This document shows positions 8,129-17,124 of a stretch of DNA of 64,000 nt, one piece after another. The position numbers and the translations under genes were made by a program. Position 1 is the stretch's first letter. The number at the start of each line of letters is the position of its first letter. The notes beneath the pieces are model-generated. The model was not told where the DNA came from. It was given only the letters and a program-made list of their open reading frames with translations, and did not search any database. The stretch comes from Planctomycetota bacterium. Lineage in GTDB: Bacteria; Planctomycetota; UBA1135; GCA-002686595. Location: assembly GCA_022446815.1 (NCBI GenBank), contig JAKVCD010000040.1, forward strand, positions 1-64,000, in the 5' to 3' direction.

Positions 8129-9616
8129 TCAGGTGGCGGTGGTCTCAGGCTCAGGCTCTGCGCTTGCTTGAGCTTGGGGCCTCATGGCGGGGAAGAGGAG
8201 CACGTCTCGGATGGAGTCTTGGCCTGTGAGTACCATGACAAGACGGTCTATGCCGAGGCCGAAGCCGCCAGCAGGAGGCATGCCGTACTCGAGCGCGTTG
8301 ATGTAGTCGATGTCGACCTCTCCTGGCGTCTCGGGGTCCTTGCTCGCGACCTGATCTATGAAGCGTCGCTCCTGCTCTGCGGGGTCGTTGAGCTCAGAGA
8401 ATGCGTTGCCCAGCTCCATGCCTGCGATGAAGACTTCAAATCGTTCAGCCACCCTCGGGTCTTCAGGCTTGGCCTTTGCGAGGGGGCAGATCTCTACGGG
8501 GTAGTCAATTACGAAGACCGGGCCTGTCAGTGTGGATTCGACGCATGCCTCGAACACGTCGTTCATGAGCTTGAAGTACTCCCCGCTGTCGTGGATCTCG
8601 AGCTCCTTAGCCTTGGCTTTTACTGCGGTCTCGTCGTCGTACTCACAGCCTACGTTCTCTCGAAAGAGCTCTAAGTAGGAGGCGCGGGGGTAGGGCGGAG
8701 TGAAGTCGTATTCTTGCCCGCGGAAGGTTGTCCGCATCTCCCCGTTCACCGCTTCGCAGGCTCTGCTCATCATCCCTTCGGTGAGCTCCATCATGCGTCG
8801 GTAGTCGGCCTGCGCTTCATAGAGCTCGAGCATCGTGAACTCGGGGTTGTGACGAGTTGAGAGGCCCTCATTCCTGAAGTTGCGGGCGAACTCAAAGACT
8901 CGCTCGAGACCTCCCACGATCAGCCGCTTTAGGTAGAGCTCTGGCGCAATGCGCAGGTAGAGGTCCATGTCCAGGGCGTTGTGGTGGGTGATGAAGGGCT
9001 TGGCGTTCGCCCCACCCATGATGGGGTGCAGGGTCGGCGTCTCGACCTCTAGGTAGCCCTCGTCTTCTAGATATCGCCGGATCACTGCGAGGATCTTGCT
9101 GCGGTTCTTGAAGACGTCTGCGACCTCGGGTCCAGCCCACAGGTCTACGTAGCGCCGGCGGTAGCGTTGCTCTGTGTCGGTGAGCCCATGCCACTTCTCA
9201 GGCGGCGGTGCGACAGCCTTTGAGAGAAGCGTGACCTTTGTGGCCCAAACCGTCGGCTCACCCTTTTGTGTGTGCCCTAGCTCCCCAGTGACCGAGACGA
9301 TGTCGCCGCCGTCGAAATTTTTGCGCTGAGGCCACCATTCCTCGAGGCGGTCTCGCTGCCAGCCTGTCTGCAGCCGCCCTGTTTGGTCCAGGACGGGGGC
9401 GAAGATGAGCTTTCCGAAGTCGCGCATCCCCAGCATACGGCCAGTGACTGTTACCTCTTGGCCGAGTAGTTCTCCCGGCTCGTCGGGGGTTCCAGCTCCA
9501 GCGGTTAGATCCATCGCAGGAGTCCCGTTAATCCCTCTCGCGGGGTACGGGTCGACGCCTTGTTCTCTGAGCCTCTCCAGCTTGGCGAGGCGGTCGGGGT
9601 GAGCGAGGTCGGTCAT
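8129..9616 (-). CDS. lysS: Lysyl-tRNA synthetase, class II
   Basis: This 495-residue class II synthetase charges tRNA-Lys. It has an N-terminal OB-fold anticodon-binding domain (VTVTGRMLGMRDFGKLIFA region, about 55-140). Motif 2 is FEFARNFRNEGLSTRHNPEF, and motif 3 is GFGLGIDRLVMVLTGQDSIR near the C-terminus. The reading frame stays open upstream through the tRNA-Ala gene to about 10018, but the correct start is the ATG at 9614-9616 (MTDLAHPDRLAKL), which matches the expected family N-terminus. It is the first gene of lysS-lolC-lolD on the minus strand and begins about 60 bases after the tRNA-Ala terminator. Confidence 0.96.
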   Translation of the reverse strand: MTDLAHPDRLAKLERLREQGVDPYPARGINGTPAMDLTAGAGTPDEPGELLGQEVTVTGRMLGMRDFGKLIFAPVLDQTGRLQTGWQRDRLEEWWPQRKNFDGGDIVSVTGELGHTQKGEPTVWATKVTLLSKAVAPPPEKWHGLTDTEQRYRRRYVDLWAGPEVADVFKNRSKILAVIRRYLEDEGYLEVETPTLHPIMGGANAKPFITHHNALDMDLYLRIAPELYLKRLIVGGLERVFEFARNFRNEGLSTRHNPEFTMLELYEAQADYRRMMELTEGMMSRACEAVNGEMRTTFRGQEYDFTPPYPRASYLELFRENVGCEYDDETAVKAKAKELEIHDSGEYFKLMNDVFEACVESTLTGPVFVIDYPVEICPLAKAKPEDPRVAERFEVFIAGMELGNAFSELNDPAEQERRFIDQVASKDPETPGEVDIDYINALEYGMPPAGGFGLGIDRLVMVLTGQDSIRDVLLFPAMRPQAQASAEPEPETTAT

Positions 9617-9676
9617 GCTTCGAAGGATATCCGGGTGAGCCCGCTGGCCACAGGGTCTCTTCGCTTGCGTGGGCTG

Positions 9677-9720
9677 AAAAAGGACCGCGGCCGCCCCGTA
9701 ATCTTCCGTGGGCGGCCGCG
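9677..9720 (-). terminator. Rho-independent terminator of tRNA-Ala
   Basis: Read on the minus strand, an 11-bp GC stem (9720-9710 with 9696-9686) and a 13-base loop are followed by GTCC and five T residues (9681-9677). It lies directly downstream of tRNA-Ala and upstream of lysS, so it should separate the tRNA transcript from the lysS operon. Confidence 0.85.
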
Positions 9721-9725
9721 TTGGG

Positions 9726-9801
9726 TGGTGGAGGATAGGGGAGTCGAACCCCTGACCTCTACAATGCCATTGTAGCGCTCTACCAGCTGAGCTAATCCCC
9801 C
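9726..9801 (-). tRNA. tRNA-Ala (anticodon GGC)
   Basis: This 76-nt cloverleaf lies on the minus strand. The anticodon stem CTACA/TGTAG encloses the loop ATGGCAT, giving anticodon GGC for alanine. The acceptor stem GGGGGAT/ATCCTCC contains the G3-U70 wobble pair that is the alanine identity element. The TTCGA arm is present, discriminator A73 is followed by an encoded CCA, and a strong terminator lies just downstream. Confidence 0.97.
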
Positions 9802-9961
9802 GTGCGGGGTCGGGCGGTGCCCGCCTCGCGATCCAAGGCCGCAAACATTGCCGGGCTTGGGCCGGAGAGTCAAGAGCAGACTGGGGAGTGGCTGATTTCC
9901 TGTGATAAGCCGCTATCCTCTTGAGCCTGCAAGCCGTTATGGCTGCACATAGGAGAGCCCA

Positions 9962-12541
9962 GTGAGCCAAGTTTACGACCCCAGAGAGATCGAGAAGCGC
10001 TGGCAGGCCAAGTGGCACGAGGACCGCACTTTCCGGACCCCAAACCCCGGCGATTCAGACTTCGACCCCGACCGGCCCAAATATTATGTCCTCGACATGT
10101 TTCCCTACCCCTCCGGGGCTGGGCTGCATGTAGGACACCCGATCGGCTACATCGGCAGCGACGTGGTCGCCCGCAGGGCCCGTATGCAGGGGCATAACGT
10201 CCTGCACCCGATGGGTTTTGACGCCTTCGGCCTTCCTGCGGAGCAGTATGCGATCGAGACGGGCGTGCACCCTGGAGAATTCACTCGAGCCAACATCGAC
10301 ACGTACCGCCGCCAGCTGCAGATGCTCGGCCTCTCGTACGACTGGGACCGTGAGCTGGCCACTTGCGATCCGGAGTATTACCGCTGGACGCAGTGGATCT
10401 TCACGCGGCTCTTTGATCGCGGGCTGGCCTACCAGGCAGAGGTGCCGGTCTGGTGGTGCGAGGCCCTGAAGACTGTCCTGGCAAATGAAGAGGTGATCAA
10501 CGGGCGCAGCGAGCGTGGTGACCATCCCTGTGAGCGAAGGATGCTCAAGCAGTGGATGCTTCGCATCACAGCCTACGCTGATCGCCTGATTGACGACTTG
10601 GATCATGTGGACTGGCCAGACTCCGTGAAGACCATGCAGCGGGAGTGGATCGGCCGCTCAGAGGGTGCTGAGGTGGACTTCCGCCTGGAGTTAGAGGGGG
10701 CAGAGCCTCTGACTGTTTTCACCACGAGGCCCGACACGCTACACGGCGCCACATTCATGGTTCTGGCTCCCGAGCATCCGATGGTGGCAGCGCTCGCCAC
10801 CGAGGATCAGCGCTCTGCGGTGCAGGAGTATGTGCGTCAAGCCCAAGTAAAGAGCGACCTCGAGCGCACAGACCTCGCGAAGTCTAAGACTGGCGTGTTC
10901 ACAGGGTCTTACGCCCTCAACCCGCTCTTGGACCCGTCTTCTCCTGAGGCTCGCGTCCCCATATGGGTCGCTGACTATGTGCTCATGGGGTATGGCACGG
11001 GTGCGATCATGGCCGTCCCCGGCCACGACGAGAGAGATCACGAGTTCGCGACTCAATATGGGATCTCAATTAGTCAGGTCGTCGCACCTGAGGGTGGCGA
11101 GCCTGACCCGGAGGTCTGCTTTACAGGCAGCGGGGTCGCTGTGAACAGCGGAGAGCTTGACGGACTCAGCACTGAGGACGCCAAGGCCAGGGCGATCGAG
11201 CTCTTGTCCGAGCTCGGGACTGGTCGTCCCAAGGTCACATATCGCCTTCGTGACTGGCTGTTCAGTCGTCAGCGCTACTGGGGTGAGCCCTTCCCGGTGG
11301 TTCATGCCGAGGATGGGGCTGTGCACCGGGTCTCTGACGACGAGCTTCCCATCCAGCTCCCTGATGTTGACGACTACGCGCCTGCCGCTGACGGGTCTGC
11401 GCCGCTCGCGCGGGCTACAGAGTGGCTCAAGGCCTCAACAGCAGACGGCGCACCTGCGACTCGTGACACAGACACGATGCCAGGGTGGGCAGGCTCCTGC
11501 TGGTACTACCTCCGCTTCATGGATCCGCACAATGCGACAGCGCCTTTTGACGAAGAGGTTCAGCGTTATTGGGGCAACGTGGACCTCTACGTCGGCGGCG
11601 TCGAGCACGCCGTCTTGCACCTCCTGTACTCACGCTTTTGGCACAAGGTCCTCTATGACGAGGGGCTGGTTTCGACTCCGGAGCCGTTTCAGAAGCTCTT
11701 CAATCAGGGGATGCTCACGGCGTTCGCCTACAAGGACTCCACAGGACGTCTGATCCCTACAGACCAAGTGGATGTGAGCGAGGAGGGCGGAAAGAGCAAA
11801 GAGACAGGCGAGCCGCTTGATCAGGTGATCTCGAAGATGTCGAAGTCGCTTCGGAACGTGGTGAACCCAGACGAGGTCATCGAGGAGTACGGCTGCGACA
11901 CTTTCCGCTTATATGAGATGTTCATGGGGCCGCTCTCAGACAGCAAGCCATGGAACCCGAGGGATGTCCCTGGCTGCAGGCGCTTCTTGGATCGCGTCTG
12001 GCGCCTCTTCGTGGATGAGGCAGGGGACTCCTCTGTGAGGGGGCAACTTCTCGAGGAGGACTGCGAGGGCGAGGCTACGGAGGCGCTCGAGCGCCACCTA
12101 AATCGGGCCATCAAGCGCATCAACGACTCCTTCGGACCCTTCAACTTCAACACGGGGATCGCCTCGCTGATGACCTTCGTGAACGAAGCGACGAAGGCGC
12201 CGGAGGCCTTCACGCGGAGTCAGGCGCAGCGCTTCGCCTTAGCGCTCAGCCCATTCGCACCCCACATCACTGAAGAGCTGTGGTCCCGATTGGGCGGTGA
12301 GGAGTCTGTCTCTAAGGCCACTTGGCCAGAGGTGGACGATCGATTCCTCCAGGACGCTGAGTATGAGCTCGTCGTCCAAATTCGGGGCAAGCTCCGCGGC
12401 AAGGTGATGGTTCCGAAGGGCGCTGATAAGGGCGCCCTTGAGGCAGCTGCTCGTGAAGCTGTGGAAGAGCTCCTCGCAGGTCAAGAGGTCGTTAAGGTGG
12501 TCGTCGTGCCCGAGCGACTCGTGAACTTCGTCGTAAAGTGA
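9962..12541 (+). CDS. leuS: Leucyl-tRNA synthetase
   Basis: This 859-residue class I synthetase charges tRNA-Leu. The HIGH signature appears as HVGH (56-59, in SGAGLHVGHPIGY) and the KMSKS loop is KMSKS at 625-629. The CP1 editing domain that hydrolyses mischarged tRNA lies between, with the family block FTTRPDTLHGATFMVLAPEH and GTGAIMAVPGHDERD. The anticodon-binding and C-terminal domains are complete (VVPERLVNFVV at the end). It starts at GTG 9962 with a GGAG site 8-10 bases upstream. Two tRNA-Leu genes (42.1 and 58.4 kb) in this window are substrates. It is followed 9 bases later by the TldE-like gene. Confidence 0.97.
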   Translation: MSQVYDPREIEKRWQAKWHEDRTFRTPNPGDSDFDPDRPKYYVLDMFPYPSGAGLHVGHPIGYIGSDVVARRARMQGHNVLHPMGFDAFGLPAEQYAIETGVHPGEFTRANIDTYRRQLQMLGLSYDWDRELATCDPEYYRWTQWIFTRLFDRGLAYQAEVPVWWCEALKTVLANEEVINGRSERGDHPCERRMLKQWMLRITAYADRLIDDLDHVDWPDSVKTMQREWIGRSEGAEVDFRLELEGAEPLTVFTTRPDTLHGATFMVLAPEHPMVAALATEDQRSAVQEYVRQAQVKSDLERTDLAKSKTGVFTGSYALNPLLDPSSPEARVPIWVADYVLMGYGTGAIMAVPGHDERDHEFATQYGISISQVVAPEGGEPDPEVCFTGSGVAVNSGELDGLSTEDAKARAIELLSELGTGRPKVTYRLRDWLFSRQRYWGEPFPVVHAEDGAVHRVSDDELPIQLPDVDDYAPAADGSAPLARATEWLKASTADGAPATRDTDTMPGWAGSCWYYLRFMDPHNATAPFDEEVQRYWGNVDLYVGGVEHAVLHLLYSRFWHKVLYDEGLVSTPEPFQKLFNQGMLTAFAYKDSTGRLIPTDQVDVSEEGGKSKETGEPLDQVISKMSKSLRNVVNPDEVIEEYGCDTFRLYEMFMGPLSDSKPWNPRDVPGCRRFLDRVWRLFVDEAGDSSVRGQLLEEDCEGEATEALERHLNRAIKRINDSFGPFNFNTGIASLMTFVNEATKAPEAFTRSQAQRFALALSPFAPHITEELWSRLGGEESVSKATWPEVDDRFLQDAEYELVVQIRGKLRGKVMVPKGADKGALEAAAREAVEELLAGQEVVKVVVVPERLVNFVVK

Positions 12542-12550
12542 GAGGTTGAA

Positions 12551-13912
12551 ATGGATCCGATTCGTCCTGAGGGGTTAAAAGAGCTCGCTGCTGAGGTGGT
12601 CGCCGCCTCGCCGGCGCACGAGACTGAGGTCGTTTGGGACGTGAGCTGTGATCGCTTCGCTCGCTTCGCATCCTCCGGACCTACGCAGAGCGCTGATCGC
12701 GTAGTCCCGCGCGTTCAGGTGCGTGTGCGCGTAGAGCGTGAAGGTGGGTTGGGGGAGGCCAGCGCAGTCTCTGACACCCTAGATCTTGGCGGCGCAAAGG
12801 CGGCGCTTGAGCGCGCCCTACAGCTCGCTGGTCACGGCGCTGTCTCTGGGGATTTGGTGCCGCTTGGTGGCGCTGTAGATGCCCCGCTCTCGCACGGGGA
12901 CCCAGGGGTCCTCGACCAAGGCTTTGAGGTCATGGCGGGCTGGATTGAGCGCGCGATCTCAGGCTGTGAGGAGTCTGACCTCTCTCCCGCAGGCTTAGCG
13001 CAGCTCACTCACAGCGGTCGAGCTATCGTCAACTCAGCCGGCCGAGCCGTCTGTGGATCGACGAGCCGCGCGGCCCTCTCGTTGACAGCCAGTGACCCTG
13101 GCGGTGGCGGGGCGGGCTTCGGCGATGCGATCAGTCAACGCGCGGGGGGAGTGGATGTTGAGCGGGTGATCCATCGCGCCGTCTCCAAAGGGGTGATGAA
13201 TCGATCGCCCCAAGGTATTGAGCCCGGCAGGTACACCGTCGTCCTTGAGCCGAACGCGGTCTCGTCTCTCCTCCTGTTCGCAGGCTATCAAGGCTTAGGG
13301 GCGCAAGATGTTGCCGAGGAGGCATCCTTCCTGTGCGGTCGCCGTGGGGAGCAAGCCTTCTCTGACCAGGTGAGCCTCTTTGACGACGCTCAAAATGAGC
13401 ACTACCAAGGCCTCGCCTTTGATTGGGAGGGGACTCCCAAGCAGCGCGTGGAGCTCGTGAAGGGCGGCGTCTTGGGTGACCCGGTCACCGACCGCCTCTG
13501 GGCAGCGAAGCTCGGCGTTGCGAACACTGGGCACGCTCACTCTCAACCCAACACCCATGGTCCTAAGCCTGGAAACATGGTCTTGGCGCCTGGTAGCCAA
13601 AGCATGGATGAGCTGATCGGGGGTGTGAAGCGTGGCCTCCTCGTGACTCAGCTTCACTACACGAACATGATCGATCCGCGAGATCTCCTCTTAACAGGCA
13701 TGACCCGGAACGGGACCTTCTTGATTGAAGATGGCGAGGTCACTCGCCCTGTAAAGAACCTCCGCTTCACCGAGAGCCTCGTGAGCGCTCTGGCGTCAGT
13801 CAGTGGTGTGGGGCAAGAGGTCGAGGTCGCTGGCGCGCTGTTTGACGGTGAGATCGTCTGCCCTGCCCTGCGGATTGAAGATTTTCGATTCACCTCTAGC
13901 ACAGACTTCTAG
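12551..13912 (+). CDS. pmbA: TldE/PmbA-family protease subunit
   Basis: This 453-residue protein of the TldD/PmbA family lacks the zinc HExxxH motif, so it is the TldE-type partner. Family blocks include the N-terminal AHETEVVWDVSCDRFARF region and the C-terminal half with NTGHAHSQPN and GSQSMDELIGGVKRGLLVT. In characterised systems TldE pairs with TldD as a heterodimeric metalloprotease that degrades unfolded peptides and trims peptide natural products. It starts at ATG 12551 with GAGAGG 6 bases upstream and is followed 9 bases later by tldD, consistent with co-translation of both subunits. Confidence 0.88.
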   Translation: MDPIRPEGLKELAAEVVAASPAHETEVVWDVSCDRFARFASSGPTQSADRVVPRVQVRVRVEREGGLGEASAVSDTLDLGGAKAALERALQLAGHGAVSGDLVPLGGAVDAPLSHGDPGVLDQGFEVMAGWIERAISGCEESDLSPAGLAQLTHSGRAIVNSAGRAVCGSTSRAALSLTASDPGGGGAGFGDAISQRAGGVDVERVIHRAVSKGVMNRSPQGIEPGRYTVVLEPNAVSSLLLFAGYQGLGAQDVAEEASFLCGRRGEQAFSDQVSLFDDAQNEHYQGLAFDWEGTPKQRVELVKGGVLGDPVTDRLWAAKLGVANTGHAHSQPNTHGPKPGNMVLAPGSQSMDELIGGVKRGLLVTQLHYTNMIDPRDLLLTGMTRNGTFLIEDGEVTRPVKNLRFTESLVSALASVSGVGQEVEVAGALFDGEIVCPALRIEDFRFTSSTDF

Positions 13913-13921
13913 GAGGCACTG

Positions 13922-15391
13922 ATGAGCATGGACAAGATGCAGCTCGCTAAGGAGGCCGTCCGGCGCGCCAAGGCCGCTGGCGCCGAGTACGCCGACGCGC
14001 GGCTCGTGAGGCTCAACCTTGAAGAGTTGAGCGTGAAGAATGGCGCCCCTGGTGAGGCCGGCGCTCCTGAGGAGTGGGGTGTCGGCGTCAGAGTACGGAA
14101 CGATGGGTGCTTTGGCTTCGGTGCTAGGCCCCTCGTCGCAGGCTCAGAGCTCGAGGCGGTCACTGAGGCTGCTCAGGCGGCGGTAGAGTGCGCAGGCTCC
14201 CTCAAGGGTGCGATGAGGACTCCCACAGGCTGGGCAGAGCTCTCAGGTGATCAGGCCGATAGCTATGAGACGCCTGTAGAGAGGGATCCATTCAGTGTCC
14301 CTGTGGCAGAGCGCCTCGAGCTCCTCCAAGAGGCCAATGCGAGCATGGATCAGCACGACTCGGTCGTCTCCAGGCGGGCTCACTGCTCGCTTCGACGGGA
14401 GGAGCAGTGGCAGGCCTCTAGCGAAGGGGCGGCGCTTCACCAGCTCTTGATTCGGACAGGCGCCGGAATGGATGTTACCGCGGCGGCCAATGGGCAAGTC
14501 CAGCGTCGGAGCCATCCCAGCTCCTGGGGAAACTACAAGTCCGGCGGGTGGGAGCACGTCGAAGCGATGGAGCTCCCCCTCGCAGGTCCGCGGCTGTGCG
14601 AAGAGGCCGTCGCCCTTTGCTCCGCCGATCCGTGCCCGAGCGGCGAACGAACGGTCGTCATTGGCGCGAGTCAGCTCGCTTTGCAGATCCATGAGTCTGT
14701 GGGGCATCCGAATGAGCTCGACCGGGTCCATGGTCATGAGGTGGACCTCGCCGGCTCATCTTTTGCTACCACTGAGAAGCTAGGCGGCTTTCAGTACGGC
14801 TCAGAGCTGGTCAATCTCGTCGCAGACTCCACTATCCCTGGGGGCTTGGACACCCGCGGCTGGGACGATGAGTGTGTGCCTTCTAACCGCTGGCACGTTG
14901 TGAAGGACGGCATCTTCTCCGGCTACCACACGTCTCGCGAATGGGCGCACACCGTAGGGGAGGCGGGGAGCAAGGGGACCGCGCGCGCCGAGGGTTGGCG
15001 CAACCCGCCAATCATCAGGATCACCAACCTCTCACTGCAGCCGGGGACTTGGGACTTTGACAGCCTCATCGCTGACTGCGAGGACGGCTCCATCTTCATG
15101 GACTTCGTGAAGATGTGGTCCATCGATCAGCGGAGACTGAACTTCCAGTTCACATGCGAGGTCGCTTGGGAGATTCAGGGCGGCAAGCTCGGCCGCATGC
15201 TGCGCAATCCCACGTATCAGGGGCGCACCCCTGACTTCTGGGGCTCATGCGATGCCATCTGCGGCCCCGATCACTGGGACCTCTGGGGTGTCTCCAACTG
15301 CGGCAAGGGTAATCCTATGCAGACCGCGGAGATGAGCCACGGAGCAGCGCCAGCTCGCTTCCGCGAGCTGACTCTCGTCGGCGCTGAGTGA
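13922..15391 (+). CDS. tldD: Metalloprotease TldD
   Basis: This 489-residue catalytic subunit carries the zinc motif HESVGH (257-262), the TldD form of HExxxH. It is followed by HPNELDRVHGHE and the conserved C-terminal half (GSELVNLVADSTIPGGLDTRG in the same region). With the upstream TldE-like protein it should form a cytoplasmic heterodimer that cleaves small unfolded peptides. An AGGAGG site 5 bases before the ATG supports the start. The downstream neighbour is convergent. No peptide natural-product precursor is visible nearby, so a general proteolytic role is more likely than bacteriocin processing. Confidence 0.93.
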   Translation: MSMDKMQLAKEAVRRAKAAGAEYADARLVRLNLEELSVKNGAPGEAGAPEEWGVGVRVRNDGCFGFGARPLVAGSELEAVTEAAQAAVECAGSLKGAMRTPTGWAELSGDQADSYETPVERDPFSVPVAERLELLQEANASMDQHDSVVSRRAHCSLRREEQWQASSEGAALHQLLIRTGAGMDVTAAANGQVQRRSHPSSWGNYKSGGWEHVEAMELPLAGPRLCEEAVALCSADPCPSGERTVVIGASQLALQIHESVGHPNELDRVHGHEVDLAGSSFATTEKLGGFQYGSELVNLVADSTIPGGLDTRGWDDECVPSNRWHVVKDGIFSGYHTSREWAHTVGEAGSKGTARAEGWRNPPIIRITNLSLQPGTWDFDSLIADCEDGSIFMDFVKMWSIDQRRLNFQFTCEVAWEIQGGKLGRMLRNPTYQGRTPDFWGSCDAICGPDHWDLWGVSNCGKGNPMQTAEMSHGAAPARFRELTLVGAE

Positions 15392-15407
15392 AGCCTCTCG
15401 CTCTAGC

Positions 15408-16076
15408 TCAGCCGATGATCTCGATGAGCTCGACGTCGAAGATAAGCGTAGCCTTCGGGGGGATTGACGGAGGGCGTCCGTTCGCGCCGTAGGCCTGGCC
15501 GTAGGGGATGATGAGCTTCCGCTTCGAGCCAACGGTCATCGATCCCACGCCTTCCGTCCACCCCGCGATAACTCGGTTGAGGGGGAAGGTCGCGGGCGTG
15601 CCTCGGTCGACTGAAGAGTCGAACTTCTTCCCTGTGGTGAGGTACCCGGTGTAGTGCACCTTTACAGTGGAGGCTGAGCTGGGCGGTGTCGGCCCGTCTC
15701 CCACTTCGATGTCATAGAACTTGAGGCCACTCTCTGTCTCGGTCCAGTCTCCAGAGACAGCCCAGCCAGGGAACCTCGCGACCTCCTCCTTGCTCACGAC
15801 CTTGCCGTCTTGTCCCATCGTGACAGTCCAAGACTTACCGCCTCCATAGACGGTAGCGCTGACTTCGCCATTCTCTGGGTTGATGGAGGCCTGCGCGACC
15901 TGCCCGTTGGTGGCTTCGGAGATCAGCTTGGTGGCCGCGCCGAGCTTGAGGGCGTGCTTGGCGATACCAGCCTCAACGCTCGCGGGCTCGGGGGGGATCG
16001 ACTCGAAGTCGTCTGTAGGGAGGATGAAGGGTGCCATAGCTGCTGCGGGGAGCAAGAGGAGGAGGAGCTTGTTCAT
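15408..16076 (-). CDS. Secreted FKBP-type peptidyl-prolyl isomerase
   Basis: This 222-residue protein has a short signal peptide (MNKLLLLLLPAAAMAPF) and a C-terminal FKBP domain (about 110-222). FKBP signatures are VKVHYTGYLTTGKKFDSS, GWTEGVGSMTVGSKRKL, IPYGQAYGANG and IPPKATLIFDVELIEI. The family isomerises X-Pro bonds and acts as a folding factor; the signal peptide places it outside the cytoplasmic membrane. The stretch from 25 to 110 is lineage-specific with no domain I recognise. It is the third gene of a minus-strand cluster after the OPT transporter and an unknown membrane protein, 44 bases after the latter. Confidence 0.9.
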   Translation of the reverse strand: MNKLLLLLLPAAAMAPFILPTDDFESIPPEPASVEAGIAKHALKLGAATKLISEATNGQVAQASINPENGEVSATVYGGGKSWTVTMGQDGKVVSKEEVARFPGWAVSGDWTETESGLKFYDIEVGDGPTPPSSASTVKVHYTGYLTTGKKFDSSVDRGTPATFPLNRVIAGWTEGVGSMTVGSKRKLIIPYGQAYGANGRPPSIPPKATLIFDVELIEIIG

Positions 16077-16120
16077 ATGTATAGGGGTTATGCGGAGAGT
16101 TCAGAAGATATCTGAATCGC

Positions 16121-17119
16121 TCAGGAAGGGAAGGCCTCTGAGGCCTCCCGGATGAGCGGGGCTGCCTTGGTGATGGACTCTCTAGCCTCTTCTTCATGTT
16201 GGTCTACGGAGGCAGACCAAGCCCGTGAGAGCTGGCGCTCGCCTCTTGAGAATGGGTCCATGACCAGCGCGAAAACGCTCATCCCTGCAGCCCGCTGGAG
16301 TAGGGCGCGGCCTTCGACGAAGTCGTAGGCAGGCCCCTGAAGGAGGGCGTCTATCTCTGTGTGGAGCTCCTCGGCGCTCATGCCGGCGGCGCGATCGGAG
16401 AGACCCGAGACGCGCTGTGAGAGGTCCACAAGGCGTCCGCGCAGGGTCTCTAGGCTTGTCCCTGATGAGGCCGCGGCGGTCTCCACGACGGAGAGCTTTC
16501 GTTTCCAGGCGACAGCGCAGGTCATAACGAGTGCGGAGATCAAGAAGGCCCAGCGGCCTGACCAGTCCTCCCACCTGAAGGCTGCAGCTCGCTTGACGGG
16601 GACCTCTGTCACGCCAGCGGAGCTGAGCTCAGCGAGGTTGTCGGCGTCCAGGAAGGCTGATGAACGCATGCGCTTCGGAAGCGTCGCCGCTTGGCTTAAC
16701 TTGCCTCGGTCGTCTGTGGTGAGCGTGACCCCCGCCTCGGTGGCCCTGAGGTCAAGGGCTGAGTCGACGAGGCGGCCCTTTGGGAGCGTCTCGGTTTGGC
16801 CGGGGAGGGGCACAGCCTCGGCTAAGACTTCGCCTGCCGCCTTGTCGATCGGGACTATGACGACAGGTACGGCTGGGTTCCTCACTCTCACCGTGTTGAA
16901 GCCTAGAGCATCTAGTTGGGTGGTGAGCTCTGCGTTCAAGCGGGCGCCCTCGCTGGCCTTCTGCTGGTTACCCAGGCTTAGGTCGAACGCGAGAAACTCC
17001 TGATAATCCTCGCCTGCTTTGAAGTGTAGCTCTCTCCACGGCCTCCGAGAGGAGGATGCGGAGAGGGCCGCGGTAGCCGTCGCGACGACGAGGAGGAGGT
17101 CGGGGATCTTGTTCTTCAT
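16121..17119 (-). CDS. Membrane-anchored protein of unknown function next to OPT transporter
   Basis: This 332-residue protein resembles no family I know. An N-terminal hydrophobic segment (IPDLLLVVATATAALSA) looks like a signal anchor. Residues about 30-190 are probably outside the membrane. A second helix (WAFLISALVMTCAVAWKR) is followed by a cytoplasmic helical C-terminal half rich in Ala, Glu and Arg. The start at 17119 (MKNKIPD) has GGAGG at 9 bases; the frame stays open further upstream, and an ATG at 17128 overlaps the OPT stop as ATGA. The tight coupling to the transporter suggests a shared function, perhaps an accessory subunit, but this is inference from position only. Confidence 0.65.
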   Translation of the reverse strand: MKNKIPDLLLVVATATAALSASSSRRPWRELHFKAGEDYQEFLAFDLSLGNQQKASEGARLNAELTTQLDALGFNTVRVRNPAVPVVIVPIDKAAGEVLAEAVPLPGQTETLPKGRLVDSALDLRATEAGVTLTTDDRGKLSQAATLPKRMRSSAFLDADNLAELSSAGVTEVPVKRAAAFRWEDWSGRWAFLISALVMTCAVAWKRKLSVVETAAASSGTSLETLRGRLVDLSQRVSGLSDRAAGMSAEELHTEIDALLQGPAYDFVEGRALLQRAAGMSVFALVMDPFSRGERQLSRAWSASVDQHEEEARESITKAAPLIREASEAFPS

Positions 17120-17124
17120 GATGA

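Noticed and set aside
8012-8674. 220-codon open frame antisense to lysS and lolC
   Set aside because: It overlaps two confident genes and has no family resemblance.
9617-10018. Upstream extension of the lysS reading frame, adding 134 residues
   Set aside because: It runs through the tRNA-Ala gene and its terminator and overlaps leuS; the family N-terminus begins at 9616.
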